From Azorhizobium sp943369575 (lineage in GTDB: Bacteria; Pseudomonadota; Alphaproteobacteria; Rhizobiales; Xanthobacteraceae): DNA of 13,898 bases. The DNA is taken from positions 1 to 13,898 of the forward strand of contig CALRNP020000157.1 in assembly GCA_943369575.1 (NCBI GenBank), given 5' to 3'. A program made the translations under genes and the position numbers. The first letter of the stretch is position 1; every line of letters starts with the position of its first letter. Below are positions 8,144 to 13,734 of this stretch, piece by piece. The notes beneath the pieces were generated by a model that searched no databases, was not told the DNA's origin, and saw only the letters and a program-made list of their open reading frames with translations.

Positions 8144-9505
8144 ATGTCCCACCCCCTCGTCCGGCGAGACGCCCAGGGATTGTCCGTCATTGACGGCGTC
8201 GCCGTCATGGTCGGCATCGTTCTTGGCATCGGCATCTTCAAGACCCCGTCCCTGGTGGCCGCAAATGTGGGGGGCGAGGTGGAGTTCATCGCCGTCTGGC
8301 TGGTGGGTGGCCTCATCACCTTGTGCGGGGCGCTGTGCTATGCGGAATTGGCGGTGACGCATCCCAGTTCAGGGGGCGAGTACCATTTCCTCTCGCGCGC
8401 CTATGGACCGCGGCTGGCGGTTCTGTTCGCCTGGGCGCGCGGCACGGTGATCCAGACCGGCGCCATTGCAGCGGTGGCGTTTGTCTATGGCGATTATGCC
8501 CAGAGCCTGCTGCCGCTCGGCCCCTATGGGATCGCCATCCATGCCGCCATCGTCATCGCGGCGATCACCGCCTTGAACATGTGGGGCACCCGCTACGCCA
8601 GCCTGGGCCAGCGCGGCTTCACCTTGCTGACCCTCCTGGCGGTGGCGGTCGTCATCGCCGCCGGCCTTCTGTCGCTCGGCGGGCCGGTTCCGGTGCCGGA
8701 CGCACCGGCACCGGAACCGGCGAACAGCGCGCTGGGCATGGCGATGGTGTTCGTATTGCTCACCTATGGCGGGTGGAGCGAAGCGGTTTATCTCTCCGGC
8801 GAGATGCGCAATGTCCAGCGCACCATGAAGCTGACACTGATCTTCGGCACCGCGCTCGTGGTCCTGGTCTACGGCGCGTTCAATCTGGCGCTGCTCAGCG
8901 CCTTCGGGCTGGACGCCCTGCGGGCCACCGCGACGCCGGCCACCGACCTGATGGCCGGGCTCGGCGGCGGCATCGGGCAGACATTGCTGGCGGTGGTGAT
9001 CTGCATCATGGCCATCAGCACCCTGAACGGGACCATCATCACCGGAGCGCGCGCCTTCCATGCCCTCGGCCGGGACCTGCCGCTGCTGGGCTTCCTCTCG
9101 CGCACCACGCTGACGCCGAACGGCCCGCCGCCGCTGATCGCCCTGATGATGCAGGCCGGCATCGCCCTCGGATTGGTCGTATTCGGGGCCCTGACGCGCG
9201 ACGGCTTCCAGTCCATGGTGGATTTCACAGCCCCGGTGTTCTGGAGCTTCCTGCTGCTGGTCAGCCTGTCGCTGTTCCTGTTCCGCTGGCGGGAGCCCAA
9301 CCATCCGCGCCCGTTCCGTGTGCCACTCTTTCCGCTGGTGCCGGCGCTGTTCTCGCTTGCCTGCGCCGGCCTGCTCTATGCCAGCCTGGCCTATACGGGT
9401 GTGGGAGCCCTCGTGGGTGTCGGCGTCGTCCTGGCCGGCCTGCCGCTGTTGGCATTCGTGCGCCGCCCCATGGCGCCGGCGCCGGCGCCCGGCCCCGCCG
9501 AATGA
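8144..9505 (+). CDS. APC-family amino acid permease
   Basis: Predicted 453-residue inner-membrane transporter of the amino acid-polyamine-organocation superfamily, with about 12 hydrophobic segments. The first helix contains GIVLGIGIFKTPSLVA, the GxGIF-type motif that binds substrate main chain in this family. Other typical parts are CYAELAVTHPSSGGEYHFL (helix 2-3 region) and GWSEAVYLSGEM (helix 6 region). The loop GPVPVPDAPAPEPANS is proline-rich and is encoded by a perfect DNA palindrome (8683-8721). The start has AGGAGA five bases upstream. It lies 123 bases downstream of the exported methyltransferase on the same strand and may share its promoter. Substrate cannot be assigned; the sequence looks closer to L-type/exchanger members than to lysine- or GABA-specific permeases, but this is a weak impression. 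Confidence 0.9.
   Translation: MSHPLVRRDAQGLSVIDGVAVMVGIVLGIGIFKTPSLVAANVGGEVEFIAVWLVGGLITLCGALCYAELAVTHPSSGGEYHFLSRAYGPRLAVLFAWARGTVIQTGAIAAVAFVYGDYAQSLLPLGPYGIAIHAAIVIAAITALNMWGTRYASLGQRGFTLLTLLAVAVVIAAGLLSLGGPVPVPDAPAPEPANSALGMAMVFVLLTYGGWSEAVYLSGEMRNVQRTMKLTLIFGTALVVLVYGAFNLALLSAFGLDALRATATPATDLMAGLGGGIGQTLLAVVICIMAISTLNGTIITGARAFHALGRDLPLLGFLSRTTLTPNGPPPLIALMMQAGIALGLVVFGALTRDGFQSMVDFTAPVFWSFLLLVSLSLFLFRWREPNHPRPFRVPLFPLVPALFSLACAGLLYASLAYTGVGALVGVGVVLAGLPLLAFVRRPMAPAPAPGPAE
8683..8721. repeat. Perfect 17-bp inverted repeat inside the permease gene
   Basis: GCCGGTTCCGGTGCCGG (8683-8699) is exactly reverse-complemented at 8705-8721, leaving a 5-base loop ACGCA. It encodes the Pro/Ala-rich loop between two membrane segments. 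The transcript should form a very stable stem. Confidence 0.85.
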
Positions 9506-9535
9506 ACCGACCGCGAACGGCGGGGGAGAGAGGGC

Positions 9536-9556
9536 CTCGCGGCGATATCGCCCGAG
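9536..9556 (+). terminator. Hairpin after the permease gene
   Basis: CTCG and GGCGAT pair with ATCGCC and CGAG around a single bulged C; the core GGCGATATCGCC is a 12-base palindrome. It starts 31 bases after the permease stop. There is no T-run, so termination is only a possibility; an operator function is equally possible. Confidence 0.35.
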
Positions 9557-9576
9557 CGGCAGGCTCACAATTGATG

Positions 9577-9591
9577 CTAAATCCGGTTTAA
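9577..9591. promoter_or_regulatory. CtrA-box-like site upstream of the twin secreted proteins
   Basis: CTAA-N7-TTAA matches the alphaproteobacterial CtrA consensus TTAA-N7-TTAA at 7 of 8 positions with the exact spacing. It lies about 100 bases upstream of the first small secreted protein gene. Such a match can occur by chance, but TTAA is rare in DNA this GC-rich. Confidence 0.4.
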
Positions 9592-9652
9592 TCTTCCGCG
9601 CATTCTGGTGATTATCCCGATGGACACCAGGGTCTATCTCTTCACTCGAAAC

Positions 9653-9672
9653 GGGGCGGCACTCACCGCCCC
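9653..9672 (+). promoter_or_regulatory. 5' leader hairpin next to the ribosome binding site
   Basis: GGGGCGG and CCGCCCC form a 7-bp stem around CACTCA, ending 6 bases before the GAGGA of the following gene. It could shape translation or mRNA stability. Confidence 0.35.
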
Positions 9673-9693
9673 TCGAATTGAGGACAGACTCCC

Positions 9694-9960
9694 ATGCGCA
9701 ACTTCTCTTATGCCGCCCTCGCCCTTGCCGCCGGCCTTGCCCTCTCGGGCGTCGCCCAGGCGGACGAATATATCAGCGCCGCCAATCGCGAGAATTATGC
9801 GGTCGCCGCCCAGAGCGCCGCCTCCGAACAGGCCCTGCTGCCCGCCTTCGCCAACGCCACCGTCCGCACCCTGCGGCCGTTCCAGGCCGCCGCGCCGGCC
9901 GCGCAGATCGCCGGCCCGTTCAGCAATGCCGATGCCCATTCCGGCCCGGCCCATAACTGA
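9694..9960 (+). CDS. Small secreted protein, twin copy 1
   Basis: Predicted 88-residue protein of unrecognised family. Residues 1-23 are a clear Sec signal peptide (MRN start, hydrophobic core, cleavage after AQA). The mature part starts DEYISAANRENYAVAAQ, has a variable middle rich in Ala and Phe, and ends GPFSNADAHSGPAHN. No cysteines. The start is well supported by GAGGA nine bases upstream. It is followed 89 bases later by a close paralogue: the first 50 residues match at 46 positions. With the shared GPF-NAD-HSGP tail, the pair looks like a recent tandem duplication whose centres (about 51-73) have diverged. Probably periplasmic or extracellular; function unknown. Confidence 0.8.
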   Translation: MRNFSYAALALAAGLALSGVAQADEYISAANRENYAVAAQSAASEQALLPAFANATVRTLRPFQAAAPAAQIAGPFSNADAHSGPAHN

Positions 9961-9976
9961 CCTCTCACTCCCCCAG

Positions 9977-10028
9977 CGGACGGCGCGGCATCGCCCACCG
10001 TCCGATGATCCGACGGCGCGAACCGTCG
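9977..10028 (+). promoter_or_regulatory. Two hairpins between the twin genes
   Basis: CGGACGG (9977-9983) pairs with CCGTCCG (9998-10004), and CGACGG (10011-10016) pairs with CCGTCG (10023-10028). They fill most of the 89-base gap between the two small secreted protein genes. They may be processing or stability stems giving different levels of the two proteins; neither is followed by T residues. Confidence 0.35.
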
Positions 10029-10049
10029 AAGCCATGAAGGACCAAGACC

Positions 10050-10337
10050 ATGCGTAACCTTTCCTATGCCGCCCTCGCCCTTGCTGCCGGCCTTGCCCTT
10101 TCGGGCGCCGCCCAGGCGGACGAATATATCAGCGCTTCCAACCGCGAGAATTATGCGGTGGCTGCCCAGAGCGCCGCGTCGAACCAGGCCCTGCTGCCGC
10201 TGACGGTGCAGGCCACCGCCGCCACCCGGCATCAGGCCGCCCAGCCCACCTTCCATGCCCCGGCGGTGGTCGGCCCGTTCGACAATGCCGACCCCCATTC
10301 GGGCCCCTCGCACAGCGGTTCGCCGGCCCTCTGGTGA
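10050..10337 (+). CDS. Small secreted protein, twin copy 2
   Basis: Predicted 95-residue paralogue of the preceding gene. It has the same signal peptide (cleavage after AQA, residue 23) and the same mature start DEYISASNRENYAVAAQSAAS. A different centre contains several His and Gln (TRHQAAQPTFHAPA) before the shared GPFDNADPHSGPSH motif. The tail SGSPALW extends seven residues beyond copy 1. AAGGA lies eight bases before the ATG. No family was recognised. It is probably co-transcribed with copy 1 and ends just before a strong bidirectional terminator. Its extra histidines might bind metal, but this is speculation. Confidence 0.8.
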   Translation: MRNLSYAALALAAGLALSGAAQADEYISASNRENYAVAAQSAASNQALLPLTVQATAATRHQAAQPTFHAPAVVGPFDNADPHSGPSHSGSPALW

Positions 10338-10378
10338 TCGGGGCGCTGCGGCGCCTTCCAGAGGTGTGAAAACGACAG

Positions 10379-10416
10379 CGGGCGGCGCGTGGACTTGGAG
10401 GTCCGCGCGCCGCCCG
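10379..10416. terminator. Bidirectional terminator between the twins and ccrM
   Basis: A 16-bp stem (CGGGCGGCGCGTGGAC paired with GTCCGCGCGCCGCCCG, with one T/G wobble) around the loop TTGGAG. Plus-strand transcription continues into CTGCGTTT; minus-strand transcription continues into CTGTCGTTTT. It sits between convergent genes, 41 bases from one stop and 27 from the other. Confidence 0.8.
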
Positions 10417-10443
10417 TCTGCGTTTCAGGTCGGGAAACCCCGC

Positions 10444-11622
10444 TCACTCTTCCGAGCGGATGCCCATTTCAGCGCGCAGGCGGGCGCGCAGCGTGTCGAT
10501 GGGATGGCGGCGGCCTTCCTGCTCCACATGCCAGAAGGTCCAGCCGTTGCAGGCCGCCGCGCCCTGCGCCAGCGCCCCCATGCGGTGGATCGAGCCCACC
10601 GAGGTGGTGGCCTCGTTGACCAGAGCGATGGTGCCATCCGCCCGCACCACGGCGCGGACGTTGCCCTTGGCATCGGTGAGTTCGACGCCCGGCGTCACCA
10701 GGCCGCTGTCCACCAGAGCCGAGAACGCCACACGCGGGGCTTCGCGGGCGCTGGGCGGGGCGGCAAGGGCGGCTTCCGGCAACGGCTCGATGGCATCGAT
10801 GCGGACGCGGGCGGCTTCCGCATAGCCTTCGTCGCGCTCGATGCCGACATAATGGCGGCGCAGGCGCTTGGCCACCGCCGCGCTGGTGCCCGAGCCGAGG
10901 AACGGATCCAGCACCAGATCGCCCGGCTTGGAGGCGGACATCAGCACCCGCGCCAGCAGCGATTCCGGCTTCTGGGTGGGATGGACCTTGCGGCCATTGG
11001 CATCCTTCAGGCGCTCGCCGCCGGTGCAGATGGGCAGCAGCCAGTCGGAGCGCACCTGCACATCCTCATTGCCGCCCTTGAGCGCTTCGTAATTGAACAC
11101 ATAGCCCTTGGCGCCGGGATCGCGCGCCGCCCAGATCAGGGTCTCATGGGCATTGGTGAAGCGCCGGCCACGGAAATTCGGCATGGGGTTAGCCTTGCGC
11201 CACACCACGTCGTTGAGGATCCAGAAGCCCAGATCCTGCATGATGGCGCCGACCCGGAAGATGTTGTGATACGAGCCGATCACCCAGATGGTGGCATCCG
11301 GCTTCATCACCCGTTTGACCGCCAGCAGCCAGGCGCGGGTGAAAGTGTCATAGGCTTCGAAGCTGGCGAACTGGTCCCAGGCATCGTCCACCGCATCGAC
11401 GCGGCTTTCGTCCGGGCGCTTCAGTTCGCCCTGAAGCTGAAGATTGTAGGGGGGATCGGCGAACACGATGTCCACCGAGCGCGGCGGCAGTTTCGCCAGT
11501 TCGGCGATGCAGTCGCCCACCAGGATCTGGTCGCGCACGACCTCCCGAATAGCCTCTGCCCCGAAGGTCTCGCCAGAAAGGCGGGGCGCCCGTCGGGGCG
11601 CCCCCTTACGCACCACACTCAT
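10444..11622 (-). CDS. ccrM: Cell-cycle-regulated GANTC adenine methyltransferase CcrM
   Basis: N6-adenine DNA methyltransferase, beta-class, expected to methylate GANTC and time transcription and replication in alphaproteobacteria. Predicted 392 residues. Motif IV DPPYNLQLQGEL is at 56-67 (catalytic DPPY 56-59). The SAM-binding motif LDPFLGSGTSAAVA is at 238-251, after the catalytic motif as in beta-class enzymes. Between them are GSYHNIFRVG and FRGRRFTNAHETLIW. The C-terminal domain (about 297-385) contains SVGSIHRMGALAQG and CNGWTFWH, the CcrM-specific DNA-binding extension. ATG 11622 begins MSVVRKG, like other CcrM proteins; a frame extending to 11820 lacks family character. The ribosome binding site is weak (AGG nine bases upstream). 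No restriction enzyme partner is visible, as expected for this solitary methylase. Confidence 0.96.
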   Translation of the reverse strand: MSVVRKGAPRRAPRLSGETFGAEAIREVVRDQILVGDCIAELAKLPPRSVDIVFADPPYNLQLQGELKRPDESRVDAVDDAWDQFASFEAYDTFTRAWLLAVKRVMKPDATIWVIGSYHNIFRVGAIMQDLGFWILNDVVWRKANPMPNFRGRRFTNAHETLIWAARDPGAKGYVFNYEALKGGNEDVQVRSDWLLPICTGGERLKDANGRKVHPTQKPESLLARVLMSASKPGDLVLDPFLGSGTSAAVAKRLRRHYVGIERDEGYAEAARVRIDAIEPLPEAALAAPPSAREAPRVAFSALVDSGLVTPGVELTDAKGNVRAVVRADGTIALVNEATTSVGSIHRMGALAQGAAACNGWTFWHVEQEGRRHPIDTLRARLRAEMGIRSEE

Positions 11623-11821
11623 GAGACGCAACCTATACGCAACGCTTACTATGAACATCACCATAGGGAGCGCAGGTAAAAGGGGCGTTAGCGAAATGCC
11701 GATTTGGTGATTTAATTCGTTTACGGGGCGTTCATCTTTATTTACGCCACCTTCATCTTTGGCTCCAGACACCACGTCTGGCTGCGTCCCCGGTTCGCCG
11801 TCACCGGAGCGCAAACGCAAA
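11623..11821 (-). promoter_or_regulatory. ccrM leader with weak CtrA-like box
   Basis: About 200 bases between the copper-gene terminator and ccrM, AT-richer than the surroundings. On the minus strand CTAA-N7-TTTA (11691-11677) is a CtrA-box-like match with one mismatch in each half, 55-69 bases upstream of the start. A 5-bp inverted repeat CTATG/CATAG (11649-11666) and a CCAGAC/GTCTGG stem (11765-11781) are also present. I found no GANTC site here. Regulation by CtrA is known for ccrM in related bacteria; here it is inferred. Confidence 0.4.
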
Positions 11822-11846
11822 CGGGCGCCGGTTGAACCGGCGCCCG
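11822..11846 (-). terminator. Terminator of the copper gene
   Basis: CGGGCGCCGGTT is exactly reverse-complemented by AACCGGCGCCCG around a central G (practically a 10-bp stem with a TTGAA loop). On the minus strand it is followed by TTTGCGTTTGCG. It begins 24 bases after the stop of the YcnI-PCuAC gene. Confidence 0.75.
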
Positions 11847-11870
11847 CCTGTCATCGCGTTAGAAGAAAGC

Positions 11871-12836
11871 TCAGTGCTGGTGGCCGCCGGCGGCTGCCGG
11901 CGCGTTGGCGCCGAGGCCGCGCACGTCGAGGGTCACTTCCACCTTGCCGGCCTTCTCGAACACCAGGGTGCCCTTGACCTTGTCGCCTTCCTTCAGCGGC
12001 TGCTTGAGGTCCATCAGCATGAGATGGAAGCCGCCCGGCGCCAGTTCCACGGTCTTGCCCGGCGCGATCTCCAGGCCCTGAGCCAGCGGACGCATGCTCA
12101 TGACGCCATTGTTCATGGCCATCTCGTGGATTTCCACCTTGCCGGCGGGCGCGAAGGTGGCGGAGACCAGCTTGTCGGGCGTGGTGCCGGTGTTGGTGAT
12201 CTTCAGGAAGCCGCCGGCCACCTTGGCGCCGCCGGGGGTGGCGCGGGCCCAGGGGGTCTCGATGGTGAGAGCGCCCACCTTCTGGACGCTCTCCGAAGGC
12301 GCCGCAGCGGCCACCTTCAGCAGCGGCGCCGGACGCGGCGGCATGGGCTGGCCCTGCACCACCGCTTCGGACCAGTCGCTGGCGCCCTTTTCGCAGGTCT
12401 GGAGCACCGCGAACGGCAGGCTCTGGCCGCCGGTCTCGGCCTGCAGCGAGCCGATGAAGATGAATTCGTCATACTGGGCGTCGGGCAGGTTGCCGCCGGA
12501 CCAGGTGATGGTCTTCACCCCTTCGGAGATGGTCTTGCCGTGGGAGGTGTAGGGCTTGGCATAAGGCGCGGTCTCGATGGCGAGCGTCCAGCCGGCCTTC
12601 GGCATGGGCTTCACGCCCACCACGCCGTCGGGAATGGTGACCTTGATGGCGGTGGTGGCGCTGCCGTCGCAGCCATGGGGCACGCGCAGGGCGGTGCGGA
12701 TGGAGGTGCCGGCCTGGGCCTGATTGGGCATCAAGGTGACATGGGCGGCGGCGGGGCCGGCGATGACAGCGGAGGCGAGCGCGGCCACGGGAAGGGCGCG
12801 CGCGGCAAGGCGAGAAAACATCGGGCGAGAAAACAT
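11871..12836 (-). CDS. YcnI (DUF1775) - PCuAC fusion copper-handling protein
   Basis: Predicted 321-residue exported protein joining two periplasmic copper domains. The signal peptide ends PAAA (residues 28-31), so the mature protein would begin with His32 (HVTLMPN). That is the position of the copper-ligand N-terminal histidine in YcnI-type DUF1775 domains (about 32-160; Trp112 in TITWSGG). After a Pro/Ala linker (about 163-183) comes a PCuAC (DUF461) domain with the copper motif His237-x10-Met248-x22-His271-x-Met273 (VEIHEMAM, MSMRPL, GGFHLMLM). The C-terminus GGHQH adds two histidines. PCuAC proteins pass Cu(I) to the CuA site of cytochrome oxidase in other bacteria. AGGAG lies seven bases before ATG 12836. 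A 13-base tandem repeat at the start encodes MFSR twice (MFSRPMFSR). It follows the DUF2946-like gene by 44 bases, forming an operon. Confidence 0.93.
   Translation of the reverse strand: MFSRPMFSRLAARALPVAALASAVIAGPAAAHVTLMPNQAQAGTSIRTALRVPHGCDGSATTAIKVTIPDGVVGVKPMPKAGWTLAIETAPYAKPYTSHGKTISEGVKTITWSGGNLPDAQYDEFIFIGSLQAETGGQSLPFAVLQTCEKGASDWSEAVVQGQPMPPRPAPLLKVAAAAPSESVQKVGALTIETPWARATPGGAKVAGGFLKITNTGTTPDKLVSATFAPAGKVEIHEMAMNNGVMSMRPLAQGLEIAPGKTVELAPGGFHLMLMDLKQPLKEGDKVKGTLVFEKAGKVEVTLDVRGLGANAPAAAGGHQH
12809..12836 (-). repeat. 13-bp direct repeat duplicating the start codon
   Basis: GGCGAGAAAACAT (plus-strand orientation) occurs at 12809-12821 and again at 12824-12836, period 15 and therefore in frame. 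Each copy carries an ATG on the minus strand. Only the outer copy has the ribosome binding site at a good distance. Confidence 0.9.
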
Positions 12837-12880
12837 GGAACGTCTCCTGAACGGATTATGAGGGTTTCAGCTACGCGGCA

Positions 12881-13261
12881 TCAGCCGCGCGCCGGAGGCC
12901 CCCGCGCCGCAAAGGAGACATGCCGCACCGGCGCTGCCGCGCGCTCGGAGGATGGGGTCGCCGCCGCCAGACGCTGCGGCTCGGGAAAGGCCAAAGCCAC
13001 CGGCGCCGGCGGATCCAGCGCGGCGGGTGCCGCCGCCGCCAGACAGCCGAAGGCGCAGCACAAGGCGGTATGGTCGGCCTCGCCGCTGCCGGTGCTGTCG
13101 TCGGTATGGCCCTGGCAGATCACGCCGGTGGCGACGCCCACCGCGTGCTCGGTGGCGGCGACACCGCCCACCAGCACTTGCAGCAGCAGCGCATAGGCCA
13201 GCACCAGGCGGGAAACCCACCTGCCCACCGCCTGCACCGTGCCGCTGCTGCGCCTTGTCAT
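12881..13261 (-). CDS. DUF2946-like small Cys/His membrane or exported protein
   Basis: Predicted 126-residue protein. One hydrophobic segment (about 16-38, RLVLAYALLLQVLVGGVAA) serves as signal or anchor. After it come VICQGH (Cys49, His52) and ADHTALCCAFGC (His64, Cys68, Cys69, Cys73), a pattern like the CxxH...HxxxC layout of DUF2946 proteins found beside copper genes. The C-terminal 50 residues are Ala/Pro-rich. It is the first gene of an apparent two-gene operon, 44 bases upstream of the YcnI-PCuAC gene, which supports a role in metal (copper) binding. The start is uncertain: ATG 13261 gives a normal basic N-terminus but has no clear ribosome binding site and lies inside the 10-base palindrome TGTCATGACA (13256-13265). 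The frame extends further upstream without start support. The family assignment is tentative. Confidence 0.7.
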   Translation of the reverse strand: MTRRSSGTVQAVGRWVSRLVLAYALLLQVLVGGVAATEHAVGVATGVICQGHTDDSTGSGEADHTALCCAFGCLAAAAPAALDPPAPVALAFPEPQRLAAATPSSERAAAPVRHVSFAARGPPARG

Positions 13262-13429
13262 GACAGCGGGCTTAGGACGGCTGATGACGCGAGGCAAGCG
13301 CCGAGGCGCCGCAGGGGGTGGGGGGGCCGGCCTGCCACGGGTCGTACCTGCACATCCGACCGCCAAAGGGAAAATCAGCAGGAACACTTGGCGAACATCG
13401 CAAGCTGTGGCACCATGGTAGCCTGAACA

Positions 13430-13518
13430 ATCGCATGGATGTCGGCGGCCGGTATAGCCGGGGCGATCGATATGAAGTGCGGCGTCGAGACGGTGGCCCA
13501 GGTCACGGTCGCAAGCGC
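13430..13518 (+). repeat. Direct repeat, copy 1 (89 bp or longer)
   Basis: These 89 bases are identical to 13810-13898. The left boundary is visible (bases 13429 and 13809 differ). The right boundary cannot be seen because the window ends inside copy 2. The offset is 380 bases. No terminal inverted repeats or transposase were seen. Confidence 0.95.
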
Positions 13519-13705
13519 GCAGAATGGGCGGCAGCGTACCTCTGCATTGGTCAGGCCCGACCGTCCCGACGAAGTGAAGCTAGCCGTAACCCTATCCATC
13601 AAGGGAGCCTGTTCGGCGGCTATACCCTTTTATTTCTCGGGCCGGGCGGTCTCGTCGCGCGCGAAAGCGGCACCCTTGCCGGGCGGCCCAAAAAGGCTAA
13701 CCTGA
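13430..13705 (+). pseudogene. 5'-truncated copy of the small secreted protein gene at the right edge
   Basis: The reading frame of the edge gene (see 13735) is repeated here from its Ile26 codon onward. The upstream part is missing: an in-frame TGA (13424-13426) stands two codons before the repeat, and no ribosome binding site precedes the first available ATG (13439). The frame is open for 91 codons, reading IAWMSAAGIAGAIDMKCGVE and ending at TGA 13705. If both copies are colinear past the window edge, the intact protein would be about 116 residues. The signal sequence is cut, so the product would not be exported normally. The alternative is that this is non-coding duplicated DNA. Confidence 0.5.
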
Positions 13706-13708
13706 GAT

Positions 13709-13715
13709 AAGGAGG
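13709..13715 (+). promoter_or_regulatory. Near-perfect Shine-Dalgarno sequence
   Basis: AAGGAGG stands eight bases before ATG 13724. That frame ends after 20 codons, whereas the long open frame starts at ATG 13735 in another phase, 19 bases from the site. Either the short frame is a coupled leader, or a base is missing between the two, for example in the G-run at about 13764-13769. Confidence 0.55.
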
Positions 13716-13734
13716 CGTCGCTGATGAACGCGGG

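Noticed and set aside
8323..9591. Long alternative frames over the permease on both strands.
   Set aside because: The permease frame has family motifs, membrane helices and a good ribosome binding site; the others are Arg/His/Pro-rich shadows.
10255..11679. A 474-codon plus-strand frame opposite ccrM.
   Set aside because: Antisense shadow of a well-supported gene; the product has no recognisable domains and the frame begins inside the second twin gene.
10444..11820. A 66-residue N-terminal extension of CcrM.
   Set aside because: The extension has no family character, and CcrM homologues start at the equivalent of ATG 11622.
11832..13196. A 454-codon plus-strand frame opposite the copper genes.
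   Set aside because: Antisense shadow; composition is His/Gly/Arg-rich and it crosses the terminator and both real genes.
13311..13330. G-rich run (5 G, T, 7 G) as a possible G-quadruplex.
   Set aside because: Only two long G-tracts are close together, so a stable intramolecular quadruplex is not supported.
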